Counted from the stretch's first letter, positions 1 to 6,813 are shown. The stretch is 13,663 nt of DNA from Bacillota bacterium (GCA_023416855.1 JAEZGU010000110.1:1-13663); one strand, 5' to 3'. The notes: a model not told the origin generated them from the letters alone. Program-made: numbers and translations.

Positions 1-1742
1 ACTATTTAGTCAGTGGTTTAACAGAAAGATACATCACTGAATTTTTTGATACATATCATATGGACAATGATTATTATATAGTATTAAAGGGTACAAATGA
101 TGATATATATTATTCTGATATCCAAAGAGTTACAAATTTAGAGGGTAAGGGAGTTTACGAAGGTAAGAAGGTAGTTGATTCGAGACTATTGAATATTGCC
201 GTAGGCTATGATGATGATAAAATTAACCTTGTAAAAGATTCCGGCTTAGATGTTATACTAAGACCTATAAATTTCCCAAAATATAATGAAAAATTAGCGG
301 ATGTATATAAAAATGCAAATGAAAAGTATGGATTAGAACCAAGAATTTATATACTTCACGGCAAAGAAATAATAGGTTACCCTGAAAATGAGCAAAGCTT
401 TTTAAGTTACATTAAGGAAAATAACATTACGATTGCTTTAATAGAAAGTGCTACTCAAAGAGAGCATTTAGAAGGAGCTGGACTTGATAAATTAGTTGAG
501 GATTCAGGCTATAGTGCTATGAGAATCTTCACAATGTGGGATTTCATAAGAGAAAGATATAAGTACTATAATTATGATGGTGCAGAAGAAATTGAAAATA
601 CAATGTTCAGAGCAATTACAGAGCGTAATGTTAGAGCAATTTATTTTAAACCCTTTTTTGATGGTGAGAAAAGCAATAAATATGTAACAGACAGTGAAGA
701 ATATGAAAGAACTTTTAAGAGTTTAGAAAACAGATTAAGTGAACACAATATTAAGCTTGGCAAAGCAGAAGCGATGCAAGAGTTTCATGTAGGTTCCAAA
801 AGATTAGCTATTTTATCTTTTGGTATAACATTAGCAGCAGTAATGCTGTTTATAAAAATGTTTAATATTAAATATTTGAAAGTAAACTATTTATACACTG
901 TTGCTATTCCGGCTTCCCTTGTGCCACTAATAGCAAGAGGAGTTGCGGAAAAGGGATTTGCATTTGCTGCAGCGGTGATATTTTCAGGACTTGGAATTTA
1001 TTTTTTCATGATGCAAATTAAAAAGATATATGCTGAAAGAAAAAATTATTCACTTATAAACATTATATCATATTCAACATTGATATTGACCGGTTCAGTA
1101 ATTATATCGCTAATAGGTGCAGTATTTGTTGATGCAATGCTTGCAGATGTAAAATATTTCCTTGAAATGGACATTTTCAGAGGAGTTAAATTTGCTCAAA
1201 TTCTTCCTTTTGGTATATTTGTGGTTATGTTTATTATATATTTCATGAGCAATGAGGAAGATGATTCATTAAAGAGTGTTGTTAATACCACTATTAGATT
1301 TTTGAATAAGGATATTAAGATTTATTACGGAATTATTGTTGGTATCGCCGGAGCGGTTGCTTATGTATACATTTCAAGAACAGGCCATGAAACTAATGTT
1401 CAACCATCAAATATTGAAATGATTACACGAAATTTCATGGAATATGTGTTATTAGCAAGACCAAGAACAAAAGAATTCTTGATAGCATTTCCAGCAATGT
1501 TTGCAGCTGTTTATGCAGCAAGCAAGAAATCTGAATTTTTCACAGGTGCTTTTATGTTAGCAGCTGCCATTGGTACTTCTTCAATTATAAATACATTTTC
1601 ACATTTAAGAACTCCAATATATTTATCATTGGCAAGAACTGTAATAGCATTAGGATTTGGTATTATTATAGGTATTATTGCAGTGATAATAATAGACATT
1701 TTTTACAAAATATACTTAAGATTGCAGGAGAGGTTTAAGTGA
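1..1742 (+). CDS. DUF5693 family polytopic membrane protein (5' end outside window)
   Basis: The reading frame (codons starting at base 3) is open from the left edge, so the gene begins before the window. The first ATG, at 60, has no ribosome site and is preceded by 19 in-frame sense codons, so it is probably internal. The 579 visible residues have two parts. The first (to about base 790) is soluble, with the motifs IIGYPENE and AITERNVRAIYFKPF that I recognise from DUF5693 proteins. The second (about 800-1730) has roughly eight or nine hydrophobic segments. The soluble part lies before the membrane part and is probably extracytoplasmic, assuming an N-terminal anchor upstream of the window. 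No biochemical function is known to me. It overlaps csaB by four bases, an arrangement seen repeatedly in Clostridia, which suggests a role in making or exporting the cell-wall polymer that CsaB modifies. Family assignment is fairly secure; role is inference. Confidence 0.82.
   Translation, partial: YLVSGLTERYITEFFDTYHMDNDYYIVLKGTNDDIYYSDIQRVTNLEGKGVYEGKKVVDSRLLNIAVGYDDDKINLVKDSGLDVILRPINFPKYNEKLADVYKNANEKYGLEPRIYILHGKEIIGYPENEQSFLSYIKENNITIALIESATQREHLEGAGLDKLVEDSGYSAMRIFTMWDFIRERYKYYNYDGAEEIENTMFRAITERNVRAIYFKPFFDGEKSNKYVTDSEEYERTFKSLENRLSEHNIKLGKAEAMQEFHVGSKRLAILSFGITLAAVMLFIKMFNIKYLKVNYLYTVAIPASLVPLIARGVAEKGFAFAAAVIFSGLGIYFFMMQIKKIYAERKNYSLINIISYSTLILTGSVIISLIGAVFVDAMLADVKYFLEMDIFRGVKFAQILPFGIFVVMFIIYFMSNEEDDSLKSVVNTTIRFLNKDIKIYYGIIVGIAGAVAYVYISRTGHETNVQPSNIEMITRNFMEYVLLARPRTKEFLIAFPAMFAAVYAASKKSEFFTGAFMLAAAIGTSSIINTFSHLRTPIYLSLARTVIALGFGIIIGIIAVIIIDIFYKIYLRLQERFK
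1726..1733 (+). promoter_or_regulatory. Ribosome binding site fixing the GTG start of csaB
   Basis: AGGAGAGG lies five bases before a GTG codon at 1739, inside the end of the DUF5693 gene. No ATG is as well placed, and translation from this GTG gives the expected CsaB N-terminus (KKILLAGYYGFGNLGDEA). The GTGA overlap with the upstream stop suggests coupled translation. Confidence 0.75.
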
Positions 1743-2791
1743 AAAAAATATTATTGGCGGGATATTACGGATTTGGAAATTTAGGTGACGAAGCAATATT
1801 AGAAATGACACTTAAACAAATCATAGATATAACCGACAGAGAGAATATTGTTGTTTTATCAGGAAACAAAGAGATAACAAGTAAAAAATATAACATTAGC
1901 ACCATAGATAGGTATAATGTTCTTTCGATTATAAATAAGTTAAGAAATGCAGATGCACTTGTTTTCGGTGGAGGAAGCTTACTTCAGGATATAACAAGTA
2001 AAAGAAGCATTTATTATTATTTGTTTTTAATTAGATTAGCTAAGCTGATGAACAATAAAATAATAATGCTCAGCCAAGGTATTGGACCTATAATTAATGA
2101 AAACAGTAAAAAAGCAGTCAGCAACACACTTAAGTTAGTTGATTATATAACTGTTAGAGATAGACATTCGATGGATTTGTTAAAAGAAATGGGTTTAGAC
2201 GATAGTAAAGTGTTTTTATCCATAGACCCGGTTATTAACTTAAGAGAAGGTGAAAATTTTGTAAATAAAACAACAGGCAGAAAAAAAGTTTGCTTTTCTC
2301 TTAGAAACTGGAAAAATACTGATGTAAGTAATAAAATTAGCATGGTAGCAAAAAAGTTGATAGAAAACAATATTGAATGCTACTTTATTCCCTTTTATTA
2401 CAACGAGGATTTAGAACTTATTGATCAGGTAGAAAAGAATCTTGGTGATAAAGCTGTTTATTATAAGGAACATATTACAACCAATGAGGCTTTTGATATT
2501 ATTAAAGGTATGGATGTATTGGTTGGAGTACGTCTACACTCTTTGATTTTTGCAGCAGCTGCGAATGTACCATTTGTAGCAGTTTCATATGACCATAAAG
2601 TAGATCATTTTGTTAACAGCGTCAATATGAAGGTTTCATCAAGTATTGAAAATATAGATGAAAATTTATTATATGATGAAATAATAGATAAAATTAGAAA
2701 TGAGGATATAGAGAAAAAAAATCTATATGATAATGTATCTAAGCTTCGTGAGCTAATAAAGGTTAATTACCAAATACTAAAGGAAATATAG
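1739..2791 (+). CDS. csaB: Polysaccharide pyruvyl transferase CsaB
   Basis: CsaB transfers a pyruvyl ketal from phosphoenolpyruvate onto the ManNAc residue of a secondary cell-wall polymer; SLH-domain proteins bind this pyruvylated polymer. The 350-residue product matches the usual family length. Visible signatures, in order, are GYYGFGNLGDEA (residues 8-19), GGGSLLQD (77-84), SQGIGP (112-117), SLRNW (187-191), and the C-terminal VRLHSLIFAAA (264-274) with SYDHKV (283-288). The Arg and His of the RLHS motif, conserved in pyruvyltransferases, are present. There is no signal peptide, so it is expected in the cytoplasm, acting on lipid-linked precursor. It starts at GTG, overlaps the upstream DUF5693 gene by four bases, and sits two bases before the TagA-type gene. 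Together with that gene it could make pyruvylated ManNAc. Assignment is strong; the exact acceptor sugar is inferred from the neighbour. Confidence 0.94.
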   Translation: MKKILLAGYYGFGNLGDEAILEMTLKQIIDITDRENIVVLSGNKEITSKKYNISTIDRYNVLSIINKLRNADALVFGGGSLLQDITSKRSIYYYLFLIRLAKLMNNKIIMLSQGIGPIINENSKKAVSNTLKLVDYITVRDRHSMDLLKEMGLDDSKVFLSIDPVINLREGENFVNKTTGRKKVCFSLRNWKNTDVSNKISMVAKKLIENNIECYFIPFYYNEDLELIDQVEKNLGDKAVYYKEHITTNEAFDIIKGMDVLVGVRLHSLIFAAAANVPFVAVSYDHKVDHFVNSVNMKVSSSIENIDENLLYDEIIDKIRNEDIEKKNLYDNVSKLRELIKVNYQILKEI

Positions 2792-2793
2792 TT

Positions 2794-3561
2794 ATGGATA
2801 AACTAAGTATAATGGGTGTTAGAATTGACAATAAGTCAATGAATGAAACAATGGAAATTATAAAAGATAAAATAAGTAATAATGAACAATACATAATCTA
2901 CACACCTAACACAGAAATTGTAATGATGTGTCACAAGGATCAAGAATTTATGGATTTAGTTAATAAATCTCACATAAATGTACCTGACGGCATAGGCTTA
3001 ATATATGCTTCAAAATTGAAAGGTCACCCCTTAAAAGAAAAAGTAGCCGGCTATGATTTATCAGTAAACATGTTAAAATTAGCAAATAAACATAGATTAA
3101 AATTGTTTGTAGTGGGTGGAAAGCCCGGAATTGCTGATGAAGCAATGGTAAATGTACATAATGAATATCCTAACATTAATATAGTGGGAAGTCAGCACGG
3201 TTATTTTAAAGGTACACATTTAGGTAAAAATGGTGATGATGAAGAATTAATAGTATTAGATAAAATAAATAAAGCAGAACCGGATATTTTGTTTGTTGGT
3301 TTTGGTGCTAAAAAACAAGAACAGTGGATAGAGTTTAACAAAGATAAAATTAATGCAAAAATAATCATTGGAAATGGAGGTACTTTAGACGGTCTCGCAG
3401 GCAAAGTAAAAAGAGCTCCTGATATTTTCATAAAATTAGGTCTTGAGTGGTTCTATAGATTAATTAAAGAACCCAAAAGAATAAAAAGACAAGTATTGCT
3501 TCCACTTTTTATGATTAAAGTAATTTTTGGAGGCAAGGATATAATTAAAGAAATAGAATAA
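2794..3561 (+). CDS. tagA: WecG/TagA/CpsF-family glycosyltransferase (likely N-acetylmannosaminyltransferase)
   Basis: Members of this GT26 family add ManNAc from UDP-ManNAc to undecaprenyl-diphosphate-GlcNAc, an early step in wall teichoic acid or secondary cell-wall polymer synthesis at the inner face of the membrane. The 255-residue length is typical. Motifs seen are TPNTEIV (37-43), VPDGIGL (63-69), KVAGYDL, FVVGGKPG, GSQHGYF, VGFGAKKQEQW and GNGGTLDGLAGKVKRAPDIF. Thr37 and Asp65 fall at the positions described as catalytic in the Thermoanaerobacter TagA enzyme. The C-terminal stretch, rich in Lys/Arg and aromatic residues (GLEWFYRLIKEPKRIKRQ), corresponds to the membrane-docking tail of the family. 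An AAGGAA ribosome site lies in the end of csaB, two bases separate the genes, and the pairing suggests the ManNAc added here is the residue CsaB pyruvylates. A different acceptor or donor (as in WecG) cannot be excluded. Confidence 0.9.
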   Translation: MDKLSIMGVRIDNKSMNETMEIIKDKISNNEQYIIYTPNTEIVMMCHKDQEFMDLVNKSHINVPDGIGLIYASKLKGHPLKEKVAGYDLSVNMLKLANKHRLKLFVVGGKPGIADEAMVNVHNEYPNINIVGSQHGYFKGTHLGKNGDDEELIVLDKINKAEPDILFVGFGAKKQEQWIEFNKDKINAKIIIGNGGTLDGLAGKVKRAPDIFIKLGLEWFYRLIKEPKRIKRQVLLPLFMIKVIFGGKDIIKEIE

Positions 3562-3571
3562 GGAGGATTAA

Positions 3572-4216
3572 ATGAAGTTATTTATTGATACAGCTAATGT
3601 TGATGAAATAAAAGTTGCAAACGACATGGGTATTATTTGTGGTGTAACAACAAATCCATCACAAATCGCAAAAGAAGGAAGAGTGTTTGAAGAGGTCGTT
3701 AGTGAAATTGCAAAAATTGTGGATGGTCCGATAAGTGCAGAAGTTATAAGCTTAAATTCCGAGGGCATGATAAAAGAAGCAGTTGAACTTTCAAAAATAC
3801 ATAAAAATATCGTTATAAAAATACCTATGACCGATGAAGGACTAAAAGCTGTTAAAGTATTAAGCAAAGAGGGCATAAAAACTAATGTTACTTTGATTTT
3901 TTCAGCTGGTCAGGCATTGTTAGCTGCAAAAGCGGGAGCTTCATATGTAAGTCCTTTTGTGGGAAGATTAGATGACATAAACAATGATGGTATCAAATTA
4001 ATTGAAGAAATAACAAATATATTTATGAATTATGATATTGAAACTGAAATAATAGCAGCAAGTATAAGACATCCAATGCATGTAACAGAAGCAGCTAAAT
4101 ATGGTTGCCATATTGCAACAGTGCCATTTAAGGTGTTGATGCAGTTAACAAAGCATCCATTGACAGACAAAGGTATTGAACAATTTTTAAAAGACTGGGA
4201 AAACAGAAAACAATAG
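3572..4216 (+). CDS. fsa: Fructose-6-phosphate aldolase / transaldolase-like protein
   Basis: This is a class I aldolase of the small transaldolase family (FSA/TalC type), 214 residues, the usual subunit size of these decameric enzymes. Visible are the N-terminal FIDTANVDEI with Asp6, GVTTNPS (24-30), the Schiff-base lysine at about Lys83 in VIKIPMT, TNVTLIFS, and SPFVGRLDD. The C-terminal helices contain ASIRHPMHV and GCHIATVPF. Family members either act as transaldolase in the pentose-phosphate pathway or cleave fructose 6-phosphate to dihydroxyacetone and glyceraldehyde 3-phosphate; sequence by eye does not separate these. Because both transketolase halves follow immediately, the transaldolase role is favoured: the three genes together would interconvert pentose, hexose and triose phosphates. 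A perfect AGGAGG ribosome site starts one base after the upstream stop-codon overlap, and no promoter gap exists, so it is probably co-transcribed with csaB-tagA. Confidence 0.92.
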   Translation: MKLFIDTANVDEIKVANDMGIICGVTTNPSQIAKEGRVFEEVVSEIAKIVDGPISAEVISLNSEGMIKEAVELSKIHKNIVIKIPMTDEGLKAVKVLSKEGIKTNVTLIFSAGQALLAAKAGASYVSPFVGRLDDINNDGIKLIEEITNIFMNYDIETEIIAASIRHPMHVTEAAKYGCHIATVPFKVLMQLTKHPLTDKGIEQFLKDWENRKQ

Positions 4217-4225
4217 GAGGATTAA

Positions 4226-5038
4226 ATGAACTACGATGAATTAAACTTAATTGCAAAAAATATGCGAAAAAATATTTTAACAATGGTTCATGCAGCAAAC
4301 TCAGGACATCCGGGAGGATCACTTTCTGCAGTTGAAATTTTAACATATTTGTATTTTAAGGAAATGAATATTAAGAGTATTAATGACGAGGAAAGAGACC
4401 GCTTTGTTTTATCCAAAGGTCACGGTGCGCCGGTGTTATACTCTGCATTGATGGAAAAAGGTTTTATAAGCAAGGATTTAATCCCTACATTGAGACAAGT
4501 AAATTCTAAGCTTCAAGGTCATCCTGATATGAAAAAATTAGATGGAGTGGAAGCTTCAACCGGTTCCTTAGGGCAAGGATTATCTATTGCTAACGGTATG
4601 GCACTTGCTTTTAAGCTTGATAACAGAAATAACAGAGTATTTGTTTTATTAGGAGATGGTGAAATCCAAGAGGGAATGATTTGGGAGGCAGCAATGCTTG
4701 CTAATCATTATAAATTAGACAATTTAACAGCTATAATGGATCATAACGGACTTCAAATAGATGGAAGAAATGAAGATGTTATGAGCGTGGAGCCTATAGA
4801 TAAAAAATTTGAGAGCTTTGGATGGCATGTAATACATGTTGATGGACATGATTTTGCATCTATAGAAAAGGCATTCGAAGAAAGAAAAGCAATAAAAGGA
4901 AAACCGGTTTTAATTATTGCTAAAACAATAAAAGGTAAAGGTTGTTCATTTATGGAAGATAAAGCATCTTGGCACGGCAAAGCTCCAAATGATGACGAAT
5001 ATTGTATATCAATGGATGAATTAGGAGGTGACATGTAA
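4226..5038 (+). CDS. Transketolase, N-terminal subunit
   Basis: This 270-residue protein corresponds to the thiamine-diphosphate (pyrophosphate-binding) half of transketolase, which transfers two-carbon ketol units between sugar phosphates. Seen are SGHPGGSLS (26-34), SKGHGAP (63-69), QGHPD (98-102), STGSLGQGLSIANGMA (111-126), the ThDP/metal motif GDGEIQEG starting at 143, and DHNGLQIDG (172-180). The C-terminal half of the enzyme is absent and is supplied by the next gene, a split common in Clostridia and Archaea. The stop codon overlaps the partner's ATG by one base (TAATG), which suggests translational coupling and equal production of the two halves. The ribosome site AGGAGGATTAA is almost identical to the one before the preceding aldolase gene. 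No active-site motif appears missing. Confidence 0.95.
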   Translation: MNYDELNLIAKNMRKNILTMVHAANSGHPGGSLSAVEILTYLYFKEMNIKSINDEERDRFVLSKGHGAPVLYSALMEKGFISKDLIPTLRQVNSKLQGHPDMKKLDGVEASTGSLGQGLSIANGMALAFKLDNRNNRVFVLLGDGEIQEGMIWEAAMLANHYKLDNLTAIMDHNGLQIDGRNEDVMSVEPIDKKFESFGWHVIHVDGHDFASIEKAFEERKAIKGKPVLIIAKTIKGKGCSFMEDKASWHGKAPNDDEYCISMDELGGDM

Positions 5039-5964
5039 TGGCTAAAGCAACAAGAGAGGCATACGGAGAGGCGTTAAAAAAATTAGCTGCCAATAATCCT
5101 AACATAGTAGTATTAGATGCAGATTTATCAGGTTCAACTAAAACATCAGAGTTTAAAAAAGTGAGCCCTGAAAGATTTTACAATGTTGGTATAGCGGAAC
5201 AAAACTTAATCGGAACAGCTGCAGGCATGTCATTGGCAGGTAAAGTTCCTTTTGCCAGTACATTTGCAATGTTTGCTGCAGGAAGAGCTTTTGAAATAAT
5301 TAGAAACACTGTAGCATATCCAAATTTAAATGTTAAAATAGCTGCAACTCATGCAGGGTTAACTGTAGGAGAAGATGGTGGGTCACACCAGGCTATTGAA
5401 GATATAAGCTTAATGAGAAGCATACCAAATATGACAGTTATATCTCCAGCTGATGCGAAAGAAGCAGAATTAGCTGTATTAAAAGCAGCAGATTATGTAG
5501 GACCTGTTTATATAAGATTAGGTAGAATGGCTGTTGAAGATGTTTATGATGATTCATATGAATTTCAATGGGGAAAAGGTGTTGAGCTTAGAAAAGGAAA
5601 TGACGTTACAATAATTGCAACAGGATTAATGGTTCAAGAATCTTTAAAGGCTGCAAAGAAGTTGTCTGAAGAAGGAATTGATGCTAGAGTTATAAACATA
5701 CATACAATTAAACCTATAGATACTGAAATTATTATTAAAGCAGCAATGGAAACTAAAAAAATAGTAACAGCAGAAGAACACAGCATCATTGGTGGATTAG
5801 GTAGTGCTGTATTAGAAGTTTTAGCAGATACTTATCCTGTAAAAGTTAAGAGGGTTGGTGTAAAGGACACTTTTGGCGAATCAGGAAAACCGAAGGATTT
5901 GCTTGAAAAATATCAACTAACAGACAAATATATAGTTGAAGCATGTAAAAATATATTAAAATAA
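5038..5964 (+). CDS. Transketolase, C-terminal subunit
   Basis: The 308-residue product is the pyrimidine-binding plus C-terminal part of transketolase, the partner of the upstream 270-residue subunit; the active site forms at their interface. Visible are VLDADLSGSTKT (25-36), FYNVGIAEQNLIGTAAGMS with catalytic Glu54, PFASTFAMFAAGRAFEIIRN (71-90), and THAGLTVGEDGGSHQAIEDI (104-123). The C-terminal domain contains IIATGLMVQESLKAA and AEEHSIIGGLGSAV. The same layout occurs in the C-terminal half of DXP synthase and the pyruvate dehydrogenase beta subunit, but the adjacent N-terminal subunit, with its GHPGG and SKGHG motifs, makes transketolase much the best call. Its ATG overlaps the upstream stop by one base, and an AGGAGGTG ribosome site at 5023-5030 lies in the upstream gene. 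It is the last gene of the block that runs in from the left edge. Confidence 0.95.
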   Translation: MAKATREAYGEALKKLAANNPNIVVLDADLSGSTKTSEFKKVSPERFYNVGIAEQNLIGTAAGMSLAGKVPFASTFAMFAAGRAFEIIRNTVAYPNLNVKIAATHAGLTVGEDGGSHQAIEDISLMRSIPNMTVISPADAKEAELAVLKAADYVGPVYIRLGRMAVEDVYDDSYEFQWGKGVELRKGNDVTIIATGLMVQESLKAAKKLSEEGIDARVINIHTIKPIDTEIIIKAAMETKKIVTAEEHSIIGGLGSAVLEVLADTYPVKVKRVGVKDTFGESGKPKDLLEKYQLTDKYIVEACKNILK

Positions 5965-5971
5965 TGAATAA

Positions 5972-6090
5972 GACTGTTGAAAACGCCCGTCTGCTACGTT
6001 GTCGTTCATCCGGTCAATGCTCACGTATAACTGAATACGCTGCGGTTGTCCGTTTTTCGACGCCTTGCAGAAAGGACTTTTTCAGCAGTT
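5972..6090. repeat. Palindromic intergenic element, about 119 bp, with imperfect inverted ends
   Basis: The segment has ends that pair as an imperfect inverted repeat: CTGTTGAAAACG near 5974 against the reverse complement of CTTTTTCAGCAG ending at 6088. Pairing continues with gaps for about 30 bases inward (the TCTGC at 5990-5994 against GCAG at 6067-6070 plus the adjoining A). A small hairpin CGTAT/ATACG (6024-6028 and 6035-6039) sits near the middle. By count about half the bases are G or C, clearly above the A+T-rich surroundings. It encodes no convincing protein. The organisation resembles the non-coding palindromic repeats scattered between genes in many bacterial genomes (REP- or MITE-like), and I recall similar CTGTTGAAAA-ended repeats elsewhere, but copy number cannot be tested here. 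Confidence 0.6.
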
Positions 6091-6094
6091 TTTT
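5972..6094 (+). terminator. Possible terminator of the csaB-transketolase block, formed by the palindromic element
   Basis: If transcribed from the left, the inverted ends of the element would fold into a long hairpin followed directly by TTTTTT (6089-6094). It begins eight bases after the transketolase stop codon, and a new promoter follows at 6152. This is inferred from the fold; the stem is imperfect and the loop large. Confidence 0.45.
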
Positions 6095-6123
6095 ATTATG
6101 CACATTATCTAAATGAGTAAAAA

Positions 6124-6143
6124 TTGTAACAAAAAAATTACAA
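6124..6143. promoter_or_regulatory. Inverted repeat TTGTAA-N8-TTACAA upstream of the carD promoters
   Basis: A perfect six-base dyad (6124-6129 and 6138-6143), separated by CAAAAAAA, ends eight bases before the -35 box of the first carD promoter. It could be an operator or, given its A-tracts, an UP-like element. Short A+T dyads also arise by chance, so this is tentative. Confidence 0.3.
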
Positions 6144-6151
6144 ATTATATA

Positions 6152-6180
6152 TTGACATAATGTGGACAACGGGGTATAAT
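6152..6180 (+). promoter_or_regulatory. Sigma-A promoter P1 of carD (perfect consensus)
   Basis: TTGACA (6152-6157) and TATAAT (6175-6180) are separated by exactly 17 bases, a perfect housekeeping consensus. Transcription would start near 6187, giving a leader of about 50 bases before the carD ATG at 6237. Confidence 0.85.
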
Positions 6181-6187
6181 AATCGAT

Positions 6188-6216
6188 TTGACATATCTTC
6201 ATAAATAGTGTATACT
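6188..6216 (+). promoter_or_regulatory. Sigma-A promoter P2 of carD (near consensus)
   Basis: TTGACA (6188-6193) and TATACT (6211-6216) are again separated by 17 bases. Transcription would start near 6223, almost at the AGGAGG ribosome site (6224-6229), so its mRNA would have a leader of only about 14 bases. The P1 start would lie at the edge of the P2 -35 box, so the two could interfere. Confidence 0.75.
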
Positions 6217-6236
6217 ATTGTTTAGGAGGTAGTCAT

Positions 6237-6746
6237 ATGTTTAAATTAGGCGACAAGGTAGTATATCCAATGCATGGTGCCGGTGTTATTGAAACAATGG
6301 AGTCAAAAGAGATATTGGGTGTAGTTAAAAGTTACTATGTACTTAAGATGCCTATTGGTGAGATGAAGTTGATGATACCGGTAGACAATGTTAACAACAT
6401 AGGGCTTAGGAATATTATAGAACAAGAACAAGTTGATAAAGTTTATGAAATTTTACGACAAGGCGCTGTTTTGAATGACTCAAATTGGAATAAAAGATAT
6501 AGAGACAACTTAGTAAAAATGAAAACAGGCGATATTTATGCGGTTGCACAGGTTGTAAGGGATTTAACTTACAGAGACAGAGAAAAAGGATTGTCCACTG
6601 GTGAGAAAAAAATGCTGGTAAGTGCTAAACAAATGCTGATTAGCGAAATAGCTCTTTCTACAGATAGTGACGGCAAGGGCATTTCAGATTTTTTGGACAA
6701 TATAATAAATGAAGATGCACTAACACAAGAGGACAATGTGCTTTAG
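6237..6746 (+). CDS. carD: CarD family transcriptional regulator (RNA polymerase-binding)
   Basis: CarD proteins bind the RNA polymerase beta subunit through an N-terminal Tudor-like domain, shared with the Mfd interaction domain, and affect open-complex stability at promoters. The 169-residue product has the domain at residues 1 to about 65 (FKLGDKVVYPMHGAGVIETME, then a loop and KMPIGEMKLMIPVDNVNNIGLR). A helical C-terminal part follows, including WNKRYRDNLVKMKTGDIYAVAQVVRDL, the family's typical DNA-contacting region. The acidic tail (EDALTQEDNVL) is not informative. The ATG at 6237 lies seven bases after AGGAGG. The gene stands alone between two tandem promoters and a terminator, so it appears monocistronic and strongly transcribed. 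Neighbouring a PIN/TRAM membrane protein matches the order in other Clostridia. Specific target promoters cannot be read from this window. Confidence 0.93.
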   Translation: MFKLGDKVVYPMHGAGVIETMESKEILGVVKSYYVLKMPIGEMKLMIPVDNVNNIGLRNIIEQEQVDKVYEILRQGAVLNDSNWNKRYRDNLVKMKTGDIYAVAQVVRDLTYRDREKGLSTGEKKMLVSAKQMLISEIALSTDSDGKGISDFLDNIINEDALTQEDNVL

Positions 6747-6763
6747 TGCATATTTCTTTTTTT
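6715..6763 (+). terminator. Intrinsic terminator overlapping the end of carD
   Basis: ATGCACTAA (6715-6723) pairs perfectly with TTAGTGCAT (6743-6751). The stem can be extended by CACA (6724-6727) with TGTG (6737-6740), leaving a CT bulge and a nine-base loop. A T-rich tail (ATTTCTTTTTTT) follows to 6763. The carD stop codon TAG (6744-6746) lies inside the right arm. Confidence 0.82.
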
Positions 6764-6797
6764 GTTGAAAGTTAAGGTAAAATTAATAATTATTATG

Positions 6798-6803
6798 TAT
6801 AAT
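6798..6803 (+). promoter_or_regulatory. Candidate -10 box for the PIN/TRAM gene
   Basis: TATAAT lies between the carD terminator and the next gene, where a promoter is expected. No convincing -35 box is found 16-18 bases upstream, so this is a weak call. It would start transcription near 6810, just before the stem described at 6814. Confidence 0.3.
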
Positions 6804-6813
6804 TTCAGAAAAT

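Noticed and set aside
60..62. ATG as the start of the first gene
   Set aside because: No ribosome site precedes it and the frame is open to the left edge, so the gene most likely starts outside the window.
3568..3876. Minus-strand frame of 102 codons opposite the aldolase gene
   Set aside because: It is antisense to a clear aldolase including its active-site region, and has no start context or family resemblance.
4226..5964. Transketolase pair as a frameshifted single gene
   Set aside because: Each half has its own strong ribosome site and start codon, and separate N- and C-terminal subunits are normal in Clostridia.
5038..5964. DXP synthase C-terminal part or pyruvate dehydrogenase beta subunit
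   Set aside because: The fold is shared, but the partner subunit carries transketolase-specific GHPGG and SKGHGAP motifs.
5972..6094. Palindromic element as riboswitch or small RNA
   Set aside because: It lies just after a stop codon and upstream of the carD promoters, and its features are inverted ends rather than a known aptamer. A repeat or terminator fits better.
6014..6202. Minus-strand reading frame of 62 codons across the palindromic element
   Set aside because: It covers the repeat and both plus-strand carD promoters, has no recognisable motif, and looks like chance.
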